19,500 nt of DNA from CAZPYT01 sp964590955 (GCA_964590955.1 CAZPYT010000015.1:1-19500), one strand, 5' to 3'; counted from the stretch's first letter, positions 1 through 7,408 are shown. Numbers and translations: made by a program. The notes: generated by a model from the letters alone, not told the origin.

Positions 1-83
1 TCCGTAACACCGATATCATAAGGAGATCTATATAAAACTGTTTTTCCTTTGATATTCACGTCATGTAATGTTTTTATTTGCAT
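1..83 (-). CDS. pgk: Phosphoglycerate kinase, N-terminal 27 residues only (probable)
   Basis: The gene runs off the left edge of the window. The visible start (MQIKTLHDVNIKGK, then TVLYRSPYDIGVT) resembles the phosphoglycerate kinase N-terminus, in which a short 'tl.dldvkGK.VLvR.D.NVP' segment opens the substrate-binding lobe; the conserved arginine is kept, but the usual D-F-N-V-P is replaced by S-P-Y-D-I-G-V. PGK makes ATP from 1,3-bisphosphoglycerate in glycolysis. A TATACT hexamer (rc of 90-95) lies exactly 6 nt before the ATG, so the mRNA is probably leaderless. It is divergent from the ABC gene at 164. The call rests on 27 residues only. Confidence 0.5.
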   Translation of the reverse strand, partial: MQIKTLHDVNIKGKTVLYRSPYDIGVT

Positions 84-148
84 GAATAAAGTATAACCAG
101 AAGAACATACATATTCCACACACTTGTTAACTATAAGCCAATTTGTGA

Positions 149-154
149 TAAAAT
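149..154 (+). promoter_or_regulatory. Extended -10 promoter element of the ABC gene
   Basis: TAAAAT preceded by TGA (TGaTAAAAT) lies 9 nt before the ATG at 164. A possible -35 is TTAACT (127-132, 16-nt spacer) or TTGTTA (124-129, 19-nt spacer). No Shine-Dalgarno sequence fits between -10 and start, so the leader would be at most 2-3 nt. Confidence 0.5.
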
Positions 155-163
155 GTTAATGTT

Positions 164-2257
164 ATGGAATCCTCATTTCTTACTAAAGGTCTTTTTACTG
201 AGGAGCTTTTAAAAAAAATCTCGTATCTTTCCTATTCTAAAGAATTACGTGAGATTAATGCTCTTCTAACAAAAACAACAAGAAAGTTAAAAAAATTTAT
301 ACGGCTTTCTTTTATTTTTGACCTTGCTAATACTTTATCTTTGTTTCTTGTATTGGTATTTATCCCGTATTTGATTCAGGCTAATTTTAAATTTTTAATC
401 GCATTATCTTTTTCTTTTCTATCTCTTCAGTTGGTGGTTTTATATGTTCGCTCAAATAAAACAAAAGCCTTTTTCAATTACCACAAAATTACAAAGGATC
501 TGTCAGATAACCTTATTAGTTCGATTTTCGACGATTACAAATTGTCTCTTGGTGATAAACTTCCGGCTTATACATCTATTCAGCGTTTAACAATAGATTT
601 AGTCAGCGCAGGAGACTCACTTATTGAATATCTCCGATTTATAAGGGAATTTATTGCACTTGCTGCCGGTACGGTTGTGGTTGTCGCTTATGCTTTTATT
701 ACAGGTAGCACAACATATATACTTCTCAGCTACATAATCTCTATTATTTTCATCTTGTACTTTGTACACACAGTATTAGACGGAATTTATTTCATCTTTG
801 ACCAAGATTATAGAAAAACACGAAGCCTATACGACAGAAAATTTTTATACTCGGCACCGCTGCTTACGCGCACGATAATTGACTTTGATGAGAATAAATA
901 TCTAAAAAATTTGAAAACTTTGTCTAATCTGTTTTCTAACAAATTAACGGTTGAAATGATTTTAAAAAGTTTAGTCCCAATATTCATCTTCTTGTTTGTT
1001 GTTATCTCCGGAGATTTACAAGATGGCATGCTTTTTATTCTGGTAGGAATTTTTTTGGCGAACAGACTTTTTCAAATTTCAAATGTTGTTAGACTTGGAT
1101 ATTTTGTTGATTTAGGGCATCGCCGTTTAACTCAGATTAATGATTATTTTGACAAAATATTAGAATTAGGCACAGAAATAACTCCTAATATCTATAAAAG
1201 TATTAGAAAAGATTACATTAATAACTCAGGTAACGACACTATCGGTGATCGTTTGGTTTGGGGCGACTTAATTATTAAGAATATGAATTACATATCCGGA
1301 AGAGGTCAAACTTCTAAACAGATCCTGGTGGATGATTTAGTCTTACCCTATGGCAAAATCTCTATATTGATCGGTAAAAAAGACATTGGAAAATCCATCT
1401 TTGGGAGAATTTTAACACTACGCTACAGTAGGTACGAAGCTGAGAGATTAAGCATTGGAGAAAAGGATATTCGTACGTTTAGTTCGCTCGATTCTGGCTT
1501 GAAATACTTGCACTACAGCGAGTTACGCGATGTTTCTACGTCATACCGAAATACTATAAGCATGTATATACACGAAAACGTTTCAGCAAATTCACTTACT
1601 CGTAAAATATTTTCTAATTTTCCTGATAAAGATAAAGTCAAAGAACACTTTTTGAATAATCAACTTTATTACAAAGATTTTAACTCATTTTTATTACCTA
1701 TATTTGAGATGGAAGATATTAATCTTATTTTTGATGATGTTAAGGAAGGTTATCCGGTGTTGGTTTCTGAGATATTTCAAAACATTAATCCAGAATTACC
1801 TTTACGAGAAGTATTAACACGTCTTACTTTGACACTAGGAAAAAAAACATTTGAGAAAGCATTGCTTTACACGGCAATTGCCGAGCATATTGCCTATTCA
1901 CATTTAAAAAAATATGTTCCGGAAGCAACAGTACATTACATGGACGCTAATTTGAACAGAGCACCAATTTCAAAAGAACTTAGACTTAGATTTCTATATG
2001 CTATTGATATCTTTATTGAAGGTTTACTATTTATTGTTGATGAACCCTTTACAAATCTTGACACCCAAAATGCAAAAAATGTGCTAAATGACTTTATTGA
2101 ATATGCAAAAAATTATAATGCTATAGTATTAATTTTGGATGAAGCCCTTGATGATGAAATTATAGAGGAGTTTAAAAATAAAAATGTATTTGGAAAGCTA
2201 CTTCGTTTTGAAGATGACGGCTTTGTCTCAAAGATAAAAGCAAACGACATAGGTTAA
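164..2257 (+). CDS. ABC-type exporter-like protein, membrane domain fused to a degenerate NBD
   Basis: The 697-aa protein has the layout of a half-size ABC exporter: about six hydrophobic segments (near residues 45-95, 165-215 and 265-305) followed by a nucleotide-binding domain (about 370-690). A Walker A fits at 404-411 (GKKDIGKS) and a Walker B at about 621-627 (LLFIVDEP, D626/E627), followed by NLD as D-loop. The rest is unusual. The LSGGQ signature site reads ISKEL (602-606), the H-loop histidine is absent (the strand after Walker B reads VLILDEA), and the stretch between Walker A and signature is ~190 residues, longer than normal, with no obvious Q-loop. It may bind ATP but turn over poorly, or act as a regulatory or structural half. 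The substrate cannot be told. Its stop overlaps the convergent hydrolase stop by 4 nt (2254-2257). Confidence 0.75.
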   Translation: MESSFLTKGLFTEELLKKISYLSYSKELREINALLTKTTRKLKKFIRLSFIFDLANTLSLFLVLVFIPYLIQANFKFLIALSFSFLSLQLVVLYVRSNKTKAFFNYHKITKDLSDNLISSIFDDYKLSLGDKLPAYTSIQRLTIDLVSAGDSLIEYLRFIREFIALAAGTVVVVAYAFITGSTTYILLSYIISIIFILYFVHTVLDGIYFIFDQDYRKTRSLYDRKFLYSAPLLTRTIIDFDENKYLKNLKTLSNLFSNKLTVEMILKSLVPIFIFLFVVISGDLQDGMLFILVGIFLANRLFQISNVVRLGYFVDLGHRRLTQINDYFDKILELGTEITPNIYKSIRKDYINNSGNDTIGDRLVWGDLIIKNMNYISGRGQTSKQILVDDLVLPYGKISILIGKKDIGKSIFGRILTLRYSRYEAERLSIGEKDIRTFSSLDSGLKYLHYSELRDVSTSYRNTISMYIHENVSANSLTRKIFSNFPDKDKVKEHFLNNQLYYKDFNSFLLPIFEMEDINLIFDDVKEGYPVLVSEIFQNINPELPLREVLTRLTLTLGKKTFEKALLYTAIAEHIAYSHLKKYVPEATVHYMDANLNRAPISKELRLRFLYAIDIFIEGLLFIVDEPFTNLDTQNAKNVLNDFIEYAKNYNAIVLILDEALDDEIIEEFKNKNVFGKLLRFEDDGFVSKIKANDIG

Positions 2258-3126
2258 GATTCTAGAAAAGGTATTATTTCTTGTGCAAATTCGTGCTCTT
2301 TGCCTTTATAGTTGTGATCTGCTTCTGGAATTACAACTTCAACACAATCTTTAATATTGAGTTTTAAGATATCTACTGCTTCTTGAACAGGTTTATTATG
2401 TTCTGATTTTGGATTTATAAATTGATCTTTTTCCCCAACGATAACTTTTACAGGTATGTCGATTTTGTTCAAAAGCATAAAATTGTTGTCTTTATCACTA
2501 AAATTAAACATTTTTCCGAAGTGGTCCATGGTCAACCATGAAAGTATAGTTTGGTAGGACATTCTGAGCTTAAAAATACTTTTTTCAGCAATTTCTTCGC
2601 CTTCTCCGCGTTCTACCTTATCCTTAGCAATCGATAGATAATTTTTATATTTACCTTCTGACATAATTTCTGCTAATGAATGAATATCAGGGGGAGATAC
2701 GATAATTAATTTTTTAAGATATTTAGTATGAGTTCCTTCTGCAAAGTATCTGACTGCTTTCATCGCGCCAAGTGAATGCCCCTGAAGTACAATATTGTGG
2801 TAGCCGTTCTCGATCAAAAATTCAATCCATGCATCAATATCTTTATAGGCATCTTTAAGCAGTTCATAGTGAGCGCCAATCATTTTAAATGATCCGTCGG
2901 TATATTCAAATTCTCTTTCACTGTAACTTCCTCTTGTTTCAACAGATAAGAAGGTATAGCCATTTTGTTTTAATGAATCAGCTTCAATAGTAACAAAAGG
3001 GTCAGAATAAAAATCTCCTTCATATCTGTGAATGTGAAGTATCGCTGTTTTGCTTTTATCGCCTCTTCGCAAAAAGCCATAAAGAAATAAATTATCTTTT
3101 GTGCTTGTTTTAACTAGTTCGTACAC
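2254..3126 (-). CDS. Alpha/beta hydrolase (DUF1749-like serine hydrolase)
   Basis: This 290-aa cytoplasmic alpha/beta-hydrolase-fold protein has a nucleophile elbow GHSLG with Ser118, an acid in VGEKDQF (Asp234) and a histidine in EADHN (His271), a complete Ser-Asp-His triad in the usual order. The N-terminal half, with the R-G-x-Y/H region and an F-E-Y-T-D-G stretch, resembles the DUF1749-type hydrolases; the substrate is unknown, an ester or thioester by family. It starts with GTG at 3126. TGaTAACAT (rc of 3133-3141) ends 6 nt before that GTG, which supports this start and a leaderless mRNA. It is convergent with the ABC gene and follows the glutaredoxin gene on the same strand after 36 nt, apparently with its own promoter. 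Confidence 0.85.
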   Translation of the reverse strand: MYELVKTSTKDNLFLYGFLRRGDKSKTAILHIHRYEGDFYSDPFVTIEADSLKQNGYTFLSVETRGSYSEREFEYTDGSFKMIGAHYELLKDAYKDIDAWIEFLIENGYHNIVLQGHSLGAMKAVRYFAEGTHTKYLKKLIIVSPPDIHSLAEIMSEGKYKNYLSIAKDKVERGEGEEIAEKSIFKLRMSYQTILSWLTMDHFGKMFNFSDKDNNFMLLNKIDIPVKVIVGEKDQFINPKSEHNKPVQEAVDILKLNIKDCVEVVIPEADHNYKGKEHEFAQEIIPFLES

Positions 3127-3162
3127 AAGATAATGTTATCATTTTGCATCGTATGGTGGAAG

Positions 3163-3414
3163 TTACCCAATCAATTCACTCAGCTGTCTGGTATCAAAAC
3201 CTACAACAAATTTCTTATCGTTAGTTTCAGTAATGACTTCTGTTACTGGTACTCCCATTTGCCCAGTGCTTTTAACCATATACATGGCTTCATCATAATT
3301 TTGATCAACGTATACTACTTCATGCGGAACGTTTTTACTATCCAGCCATTGTTTTTCCATTATGCAATATGGACATGTTAAAGTTGAAAATAATTTTACT
3401 GATTTTGCTTTCAT
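3163..3414 (-). CDS. Glutaredoxin-like thiol oxidoreductase
   Basis: The 83-aa thioredoxin-fold protein has a CPYC active site at Cys14-Cys17 after the first beta strand (VKLFSTLTCPYC), a cis-proline region GVPVTEV, and the length of a classical bacterial glutaredoxin or NrdH-type redoxin. These proteins reduce disulfides on ribonucleotide reductase or other partners. A TxVPxVFI-type glutathione site is not clear, so glutathione, mycothiol-like or thioredoxin-reductase coupling is open. It is the second gene after an ArsR-type repressor (13-nt gap), which suggests that it responds to the metal or redox signal sensed by that protein. Only a weak AGAAAG precedes the ATG, so translational coupling is likely. 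Confidence 0.85.
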   Translation of the reverse strand: MKAKSVKLFSTLTCPYCIMEKQWLDSKNVPHEVVYVDQNYDEAMYMVKSTGQMGVPVTEVITETNDKKFVVGFDTRQLSELIG

Positions 3415-3427
3415 ACGAATATACTTT

Positions 3428-3682
3428 CTATAAATTTAATAGTAGTTTGCTTATTTCAGCTAACTTTTTGTTTTTAAGTGAATAAATGACTTCTCTACCC
3501 TGTTTAGTATCTTCAACAAAACCTGCATTTTTAAGCTTTACTAAATGCTGAGATACCGCAGACTGTGCCAGACCGCATGATTGTATTAATTCAGTTACGC
3601 TTTTATTTTTTTCTGCGAGACACTGGATTAGTTTCAATCTATTTTCATTGCATAGGGCTTTTATTTCTACATTGTTCACCAT
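3428..3682 (-). CDS. ArsR/SmtB-family transcriptional repressor
   Basis: The 84-aa winged-helix protein shows the ArsR core: NENRLKLIQCL, VTELIQSCGLAQSAVSQHLVKLKNAGFV (recognition helix with SAVSQHLVKL) and a beta-hairpin wing KQGREVIYSL. Family members are dimers that leave DNA when a metal or oxidant is bound. Here only two cysteines are visible (Cys11 and one in the helix-turn-helix), and no ELCVCDL-type metal site, so sensing may be by thiol oxidation, which would suit the redoxin downstream. It lies directly behind a 20-bp palindrome, so it is very likely autoregulated. The ATG at 3682 is only 3 nt from the -10, while the next codon, GTG, is at 6 nt, the spacing seen at most neighbours. 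The true start may therefore be that GTG. Confidence 0.9.
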   Translation of the reverse strand: MVNNVEIKALCNENRLKLIQCLAEKNKSVTELIQSCGLAQSAVSQHLVKLKNAGFVEDTKQGREVIYSLKNKKLAEISKLLLNL

Positions 3683-3685
3683 GAT

Positions 3686-3705
3686 ATATTAGCACATGCT
3701 AATAT
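3686..3705 (-). promoter_or_regulatory. Operator palindrome over the arsR-like/glutaredoxin promoter
   Basis: ATATTAGCA-CA-TGCTAATAT is a perfect inverted repeat of 9-bp arms with a 2-bp centre. On the minus strand it overlaps a promoter: -35 TTGACT (rc of 3708-3713), a 16-nt spacer and -10 TAATAT (rc of 3686-3691), with TGC just upstream of the -10. Half of the palindrome lies in the spacer and half in the -10, so a bound repressor would block RNA polymerase. It also covers the last codons and stop of the upstream Nudix gene. Confidence 0.85.
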
Positions 3706-4127
3706 GTAGTCAAGTATTTTTTGAAATATTTCTCCATACCTTTAGGTTTTATATTTTTATTGCTAACATCTGAAATTGGGATCCACATGGGTATATAAAT
3801 ATTTGTATTGTCACTTTGCATTGTGAATAGCTCTTCTGAGTTTGGTGCAAGTGCGGGTATCCCGCTAATATATTCACATAAGTACAAATAGTCGTCCTTT
3901 TTGAATTTTTCGGAATAAAACTTACCTAGAAACTTTTTTACCAAAACATTTATTGACGTTTCTTCCATTACTTCTCTTACCGCAGTTTTCTCAAGGTCTT
4001 CTCCTGCTTCTTGTTTCCCTCCGGGTATTGAATAGTACGTCTTACCGTTTTTTTTTCTATAAATTAACAAAACCGAGTTTTCTTTTATAACTATTCCTCT
4101 GGCTGTATCCGCGAATTGGTCTAACAT
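3699..4127 (-). CDS. Nudix hydrolase
   Basis: The 142-aa Nudix protein has a Nudix box at residues 37-59 (G37, E43, R51-E52, E55-E56), matching Gx5Ex7REUxEExGU except that the final glycine is serine (TSI). The catalytic R-E-x-x-E-E acids that bind magnesium are intact. The family cleaves nucleoside diphosphates linked to another group; the substrate (damaged NTP, nucleotide sugar or capped RNA) cannot be read from the sequence. TATAAT (rc of 4134-4139), preceded by TGA, lies 6 nt from the ATG, pointing to a leaderless message. Its stop codon lies inside the arsR-like operator. Confidence 0.88.
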   Translation of the reverse strand: MLDQFADTARGIVIKENSVLLIYRKKNGKTYYSIPGGKQEAGEDLEKTAVREVMEETSINVLVKKFLGKFYSEKFKKDDYLYLCEYISGIPALAPNSEELFTMQSDNTNIYIPMWIPISDVSNKNIKPKGMEKYFKKYLTTY

Positions 4128-4133
4128 CTTGTA

Positions 4134-4139
4134 ATTATA
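4134..4139 (-). promoter_or_regulatory. Extended -10 of the Nudix gene (leaderless start)
   Basis: On the minus strand TGaTATAAT is followed by 6 nt (TACAAG) and the ATG at 4127. With transcription starting about 7 nt after the hexamer, the first transcribed base would be the A of ATG. Confidence 0.6.
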
Positions 4140-4142
4140 TCA

Positions 4143-4173
4143 AATACCCGCAGGGTTTAAATCTACGGGTATT
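4143..4173 (-). terminator. Hairpin after the MerR-like gene, weak terminator candidate
   Basis: AATACCCG (4143-4150) pairs with CGGGTATT (4166-4173) as a perfect 8-bp stem with a 15-nt loop, 37 nt past the MerR-like stop. On the minus strand only TTTGAT follows, so the U-tract is poor. It also lies just upstream of the Nudix promoter and could serve there instead. Confidence 0.4.
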
Positions 4174-4209
4174 GGAAATCAGGCTTTTAAAAGGCAAAAT
4201 CTGTTGTAA

Positions 4210-4473
4210 TTAAAAGCTGCTTAGAAGGCGTGTCAGTACCGATGCTTCATTCAAATGGGTTTCAATTGCTGTTCGCAGGCTTGCTTTGGCAATACGCGTT
4301 TGTCTTACAGTTAAGCGAGCAAGTATAATCTCAATATCTCTGTTTGAATATATTCGGTGACCTTCTAGTGTTCTTTTAGGTAATGGAAAAATATTTTCTT
4401 TTTCCCATCTAAAAAGTGTTGATTTACCGATACCTAAAAGTTTACAGACTTCGTATGCTTTATATTCAGCCAT
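4210..4473 (-). CDS. MerR-like / excisionase-like HTH DNA-binding protein
   Basis: The 87-aa protein begins with a MerR-type winged helix: YKAYEVCKLLGIGKSTLFRWEKENIFPLPKRTLEGHRIYSNRDIEIIL, i.e. helix-turn-helix, F/W-R-x-E contact, then G-x-R-x-Y wing. After that only ~35 residues remain, too short for the usual MerR dimerisation coil plus effector domain, so it resembles small MerR-like or excisionase-type regulators. No cysteine metal site is seen beyond Cys10. The start is fixed by an in-frame TAA just upstream and by AAGGA 6 nt before the ATG; unlike most neighbours it uses a Shine-Dalgarno and a ~100-nt leader. Targets are unknown; it could control itself through the GC-rich leader region. 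Confidence 0.8.
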   Translation of the reverse strand: MAEYKAYEVCKLLGIGKSTLFRWEKENIFPLPKRTLEGHRIYSNRDIEIILARLTVRQTRIAKASLRTAIETHLNEASVLTRLLSSF

Positions 4474-4595
4474 TTCTGATCCTTAATTTGGATTTTCAGC
4501 CATGTCATTACGTGTGGCGGCCGCACCGTACCAGTGACGTACAAAGTTTTTGTCTTATGTTAACTCTCCTTTTTTGTGATTTTTATCAAATTATA
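4474..4595 (-). promoter_or_regulatory. GC-rich leader and promoter region of the MerR-like gene
   Basis: On the minus strand TATAAT (rc of 4590-4595) is followed by a long leader. It holds an unattached AGGAGAG (rc of 4564-4570), a very GC-rich core around 4512-4533 with a GCGGCCGC octamer and near-complementary arms (GTGGCGG / CCGCAC), and a six-codon frame MAENPN-stop whose first codons ATGGCTGAA repeat the first codons of the real gene. The composition is quite unlike the flanks. It could be a structured regulatory leader or an operator; no known riboswitch was recognised. Confidence 0.4.
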
Positions 4596-4623
4596 ATATT
4601 TGAAGAAATAAATCAAATTAAAT

Positions 4624-5013
4624 CTAATGCTGATAATCTAAATATTCTTCCGGTAAAGGATCATCGGCGCTTCCCTGATTGTAATTTATAAAAAGCTCTT
4701 CTTCTAGTTTTATATCCTTAACCGCTCTAAAACACATTAGTTTATTTTTGTAATCAGCGTAAAATTCCACATTTGGATTATCTGAATGGTTAAGTAATGA
4801 GCCATAACCAAGTGCTAATGCGTCATTATTCTCATCCCAAAGAAATTCATATTTCGTTAATACTGTCTTTTCAATAAACTTTAGATCCCCGAGAGGAATA
4901 AGCACCACTGGACATTTCTCAATAATTTCTTTTTTTTTGATATGCTCGTTAGCCATTACGCATCTAATATTTTTTAGCGATTTCGAACGACCTAACTTTA
5001 TTTTTAAGTGCAT
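4624..5013 (-). CDS. Stand-alone SET-domain protein (protein lysine methyltransferase-like)
   Basis: The 129-aa protein is essentially only a SET domain. The motif GYGSLLNHSDNPNV (N75-H76-S77) and the C-terminal RAVKDIKLEEELFINYN, ending with Tyr111, match the two conserved SET motifs that form the S-adenosylmethionine and lysine pocket. Post-SET cysteines are absent. Small SET proteins of this type transfer methyl groups to lysines of proteins; the bacterial target is unknown. It lies 6 nt after the phosphotransferase stop, but a TATAAT (rc of 5019-5024) that overlaps that stop ends 5 nt before its ATG, so it may also be transcribed alone as a leaderless message. Confidence 0.82.
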   Translation of the reverse strand: MHLKIKLGRSKSLKNIRCVMANEHIKKKEIIEKCPVVLIPLGDLKFIEKTVLTKYEFLWDENNDALALGYGSLLNHSDNPNVEFYADYKNKLMCFRAVKDIKLEEELFINYNQGSADDPLPEEYLDYQH

Positions 5014-5019
5014 AGCAGA

Positions 5020-6027
5020 TTATAAGGATATCGTATTTATTATATTTGTCCACTTGTCAAAGTTGTGTTTTATTTCGTTAATAAATCTTTTTTCTTCGCC
5101 GTACTGATTGCCGTATTTTTTTAGAAGCTCCATATAAAACAAGACTGCGCGCCATTTTGATACAGTATAATAATAAAAAAATGCAAACTCGATTGTTTCT
5201 ACTTTTAAGTTTGTAAACCATTCAGATAATATTGATTTATAAAAAATGTTTTTGTAATCGTTAGCCTTATCTACATCCAAAAAATCGTAAAAAATTGCCA
5301 CAGCATCGCTTACATCTTTAAGGGGATTTCCATATTTAACATGGTCCCAGTCTATAAGTGAAATTACGTTTTTAGTTTTATGATCAATAAGAATATTTCT
5401 TGGATTAATATCATTGTGAATTATGGATTTTAGATTCTGATTTTCAAGCATTGCTCTACTACCATTTATTAAGCTTTGATACACAGCATCGAGATTATCT
5501 GTGTTGATGATATTTCTATCTGTCATATATGTTATCTCTGACATGAAGTTTTCTAATGTTTCAGTGTGATTTTGATGTGGAATTTCATGAATGTCGATAT
5601 GTTGAAGATTTTGATCAAGCAAAGATGCCTTAACATATTGGTCAATATGTTCTGCCAGAGATTTTACAGTTGTTTTGTCGTATTCCTCGATATGCGCCGG
5701 CGCACCGGGAATATATGTCATCAAACACCAGAAATATCCAAAACCTTCAAAAAAAGCATTATTCTCCAATGTTAAAACAGACCGTCTGGTAACAACACCT
5801 TTTTCCAGTAGCTTATTTGTAACACTAATTTCGTTATCATAGCCTGTAATTTGTTCTTGTGTCTTTGCTTTTAAAATGTAATTTTCATCTTGCGCAACTA
5901 TGAGAAACAGATGCTCGGAACTCCATCCTTTAAGTTCTTCAAGATCGATTATTTCGAATTCTGTGATTTTTGCATTAAATTTTTCTATGACGGAAATTAT
6001 ATCGGCATCGGTAACTTTATTGGGCAT
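5020..6027 (-). CDS. APH/homoserine-kinase-like phosphotransferase
   Basis: The 335-aa protein has the aminoglycoside phosphotransferase/choline kinase fold. The catalytic loop is HNDINPRN (His204, Asp206, Asn211), and the metal-binding DxD equivalent is IDWDH (Asp226/Asp228) followed by the family-typical YGNPLKDVSD. The N-lobe has ILKAK as the ATP-contacting lysine strand. Family members phosphorylate small alcohols (homoserine, choline, methylthioribose, aminoglycosides); which one is not clear, and calling it a resistance gene would be unjustified. TATAAT (rc of 6034-6039) lies 6 nt before the ATG, again a leaderless arrangement. It probably leads a two-gene unit with the SET-domain gene. 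Confidence 0.85.
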   Translation of the reverse strand: MPNKVTDADIISVIEKFNAKITEFEIIDLEELKGWSSEHLFLIVAQDENYILKAKTQEQITGYDNEISVTNKLLEKGVVTRRSVLTLENNAFFEGFGYFWCLMTYIPGAPAHIEEYDKTTVKSLAEHIDQYVKASLLDQNLQHIDIHEIPHQNHTETLENFMSEITYMTDRNIINTDNLDAVYQSLINGSRAMLENQNLKSIIHNDINPRNILIDHKTKNVISLIDWDHVKYGNPLKDVSDAVAIFYDFLDVDKANDYKNIFYKSILSEWFTNLKVETIEFAFFYYYTVSKWRAVLFYMELLKKYGNQYGEEKRFINEIKHNFDKWTNIINTISL

Positions 6028-6104
6028 GTATTTATTATAAACTATAAAAATGGCTGTGATGTAAGAAGTTTGAATTTGATTGACCTATATTCGCGCATTT
6101 ATAT

Positions 6105-6329
6105 TCATATTATATATAAAAGAGAATATGAAACAAAAATTCCAGCAGCAATTGAGATCATTATGCGCAACCATTTATTAAGTTTTGGTAGAATCTTTAA
6201 TAATAAAATGTTGAAGGTAACTGTAAGAACTAAAGTAAAAAGTAATATTTCAACTAAAAACAGAGTTAACTTGCCCGCCAATCCCATGCCAATTTGTTCT
6301 CCTACAGGACTCAAATCCACATCAATCAT
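6105..6329 (-). CDS. Small two-helix membrane protein, unknown
   Basis: The 74-aa hydrophobic protein has two predicted membrane helices, about residues 19-46 (LAGKLTLFLVEILLFTLVLTV...) and 55-73 (MISIAAGIFVSYSLLYII), joined by a basic turn (KLNKW). No family is recognised. Its reality is supported by the promoter: TGcTATACT (rc of 6336-6344) ends 6 nt before the ATG, the same spacing as at the larger genes. It sits 77 nt upstream of the phosphotransferase on the same strand and next to the first 23-bp direct repeat. Confidence 0.65.
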   Translation of the reverse strand: MIDVDLSPVGEQIGMGLAGKLTLFLVEILLFTLVLTVTFNILLLKILPKLNKWLRIMISIAAGIFVSYSLLYII

Positions 6330-6356
6330 TAGAAAAGTATAGCATTTTTTGATGGT

Positions 6357-6379
6357 CCATCTGTCAGGATGTGCGAACT
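6357..6379. repeat. 23-bp direct repeat, copy 1
   Basis: The sequence starting CCATCTGTCAGG and ending TGTGCGAACT is identical to 7586-7608. It contains a small CATC/GATG hairpin. The two copies bracket the HEXXH gene and element A. Confidence 0.85.
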
Positions 6380-6461
6380 ATGGTGAAATCAATATCCGTA
6401 TAAACAATTACGCAAACTTTTTAGTTCAAGTCAAAGTGATACTTCTCTGTATTAGGCATGA

Positions 6462-6467
6462 TAAAAT
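6462..6467 (+). promoter_or_regulatory. Extended -10 of the HEXXH gene at 6476
   Basis: TGaTAAAAT lies 8 nt before the ATG, the same hexamer and TGA as at the ABC gene. There is no Shine-Dalgarno and no good -35. Confidence 0.5.
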
Positions 6468-6475
6468 GAGTTGAT

Positions 6476-7372
6476 ATGTCACTTGAAACCTTACCTCAGC
6501 AGAACACAACCGTCGAAACACTTAATAAGATGGAGATAACTGCTGTGAATTATACTTCACTTATGATGGCAATGGGAACAGAAAAGTTTAAGGCGTTTCA
6601 AAACGGGGACGGATTAAAAAGTATACCAAAACTACAAGAGGAATTGTCAGAACATGGATTTACAAATGCCACTTACTCAATCGGTACATATAAAAATAGC
6701 TCTGGAGGTGAGGAGGTATCTTTATTTGTTGAACAAAACTATGCAGAGTCTCGTATTATTTTTGAGATTGAGCCTAAAAGTGAAAAGCAGTTGATGTTTA
6801 CACAGTATGCAGTTAAGCACTTATATATTGTTGGAAAGGATGGTGTAACCGCGGATTTGACTGAAGAGTTAGGTTCCGAAGGAAGAATAGTAGTATGTCC
6901 AGACAAATCGTATTTTGCTAATCATATGCATCCTACAACAAAAACAATACACCTAATGGATTTAAATAAACTTGATGTTGGGTATTCTAACTTTGGACTG
7001 CCTATTATTCTCCACGAGATAGGCCACCTAAAGCATATGGAAGCGGATTCTTCGATTGATTATACAGACCATAGGAAAAAAATCATACAAAGTTTAATTT
7101 TCCTTGGAGTAACCAGAGTATCACTAGATAAGATGGTTAAGCAAAAAGATGTAGCTTTACTTAAACCGGTTCTGAAATTATTTGAAGATTATGGTCCTAC
7201 TATACTTAATACCGAAGAAATTGCTTCACTTTGGGCTACCCGTTGGATTGAACAAAAAAGAGCTGAGGGAGCGGATTTTTGGAACCTTGAGTACGAACCG
7301 TATTGGGAGCAGCTTGATGTTGCTATGGATACATACATTACAGCTTTAGCCCTCTGTAATGAAGTTGCTTAG
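6476..7372 (+). CDS. HEXXH zinc-metallopeptidase-like protein, unknown family
   Basis: The 298-aa protein has no signal peptide and no membrane helix. HEIGH at residues 180-184 in a hydrophobic helix (PIILHEIGHLKHMEA) is a classical zincin motif giving two zinc histidines and the catalytic glutamate. Glu247 or Glu248 in NTEEIASLWATRW, ~65 residues later, is the best third ligand (gluzincin-like spacing). The N-terminal ~140 residues show no recognised domain. It may be a cytoplasmic peptidase or an effector; the substrate is unknown. It is the only plus-strand gene in this stretch, is leaderless by its promoter, and sits between the 23-bp direct repeats. The protein at 15156-16544 also carries HEXXH but has little other visible similarity. 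Confidence 0.75.
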   Translation: MSLETLPQQNTTVETLNKMEITAVNYTSLMMAMGTEKFKAFQNGDGLKSIPKLQEELSEHGFTNATYSIGTYKNSSGGEEVSLFVEQNYAESRIIFEIEPKSEKQLMFTQYAVKHLYIVGKDGVTADLTEELGSEGRIVVCPDKSYFANHMHPTTKTIHLMDLNKLDVGYSNFGLPIILHEIGHLKHMEADSSIDYTDHRKKIIQSLIFLGVTRVSLDKMVKQKDVALLKPVLKLFEDYGPTILNTEEIASLWATRWIEQKRAEGADFWNLEYEPYWEQLDVAMDTYITALALCNEVA

Positions 7373-7408
7373 TAACACTCTTTAGCGGCTATTATCCTAT
7401 AAATTATC

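Noticed and set aside
5020..6027. Aminoglycoside resistance gene
   Set aside because: The fold motifs are shared by many small-molecule kinases, and nothing in the sequence or neighbours points to an aminoglycoside substrate.
5890..6342. Plus-strand frame of 150 codons overlapping the phosphotransferase and small membrane protein genes
   Set aside because: It is antisense to two genes supported by motifs or promoters, has no ribosome site or promoter, and its protein is a low-complexity Ile/Lys/Asn-rich string typical of a shadow frame.
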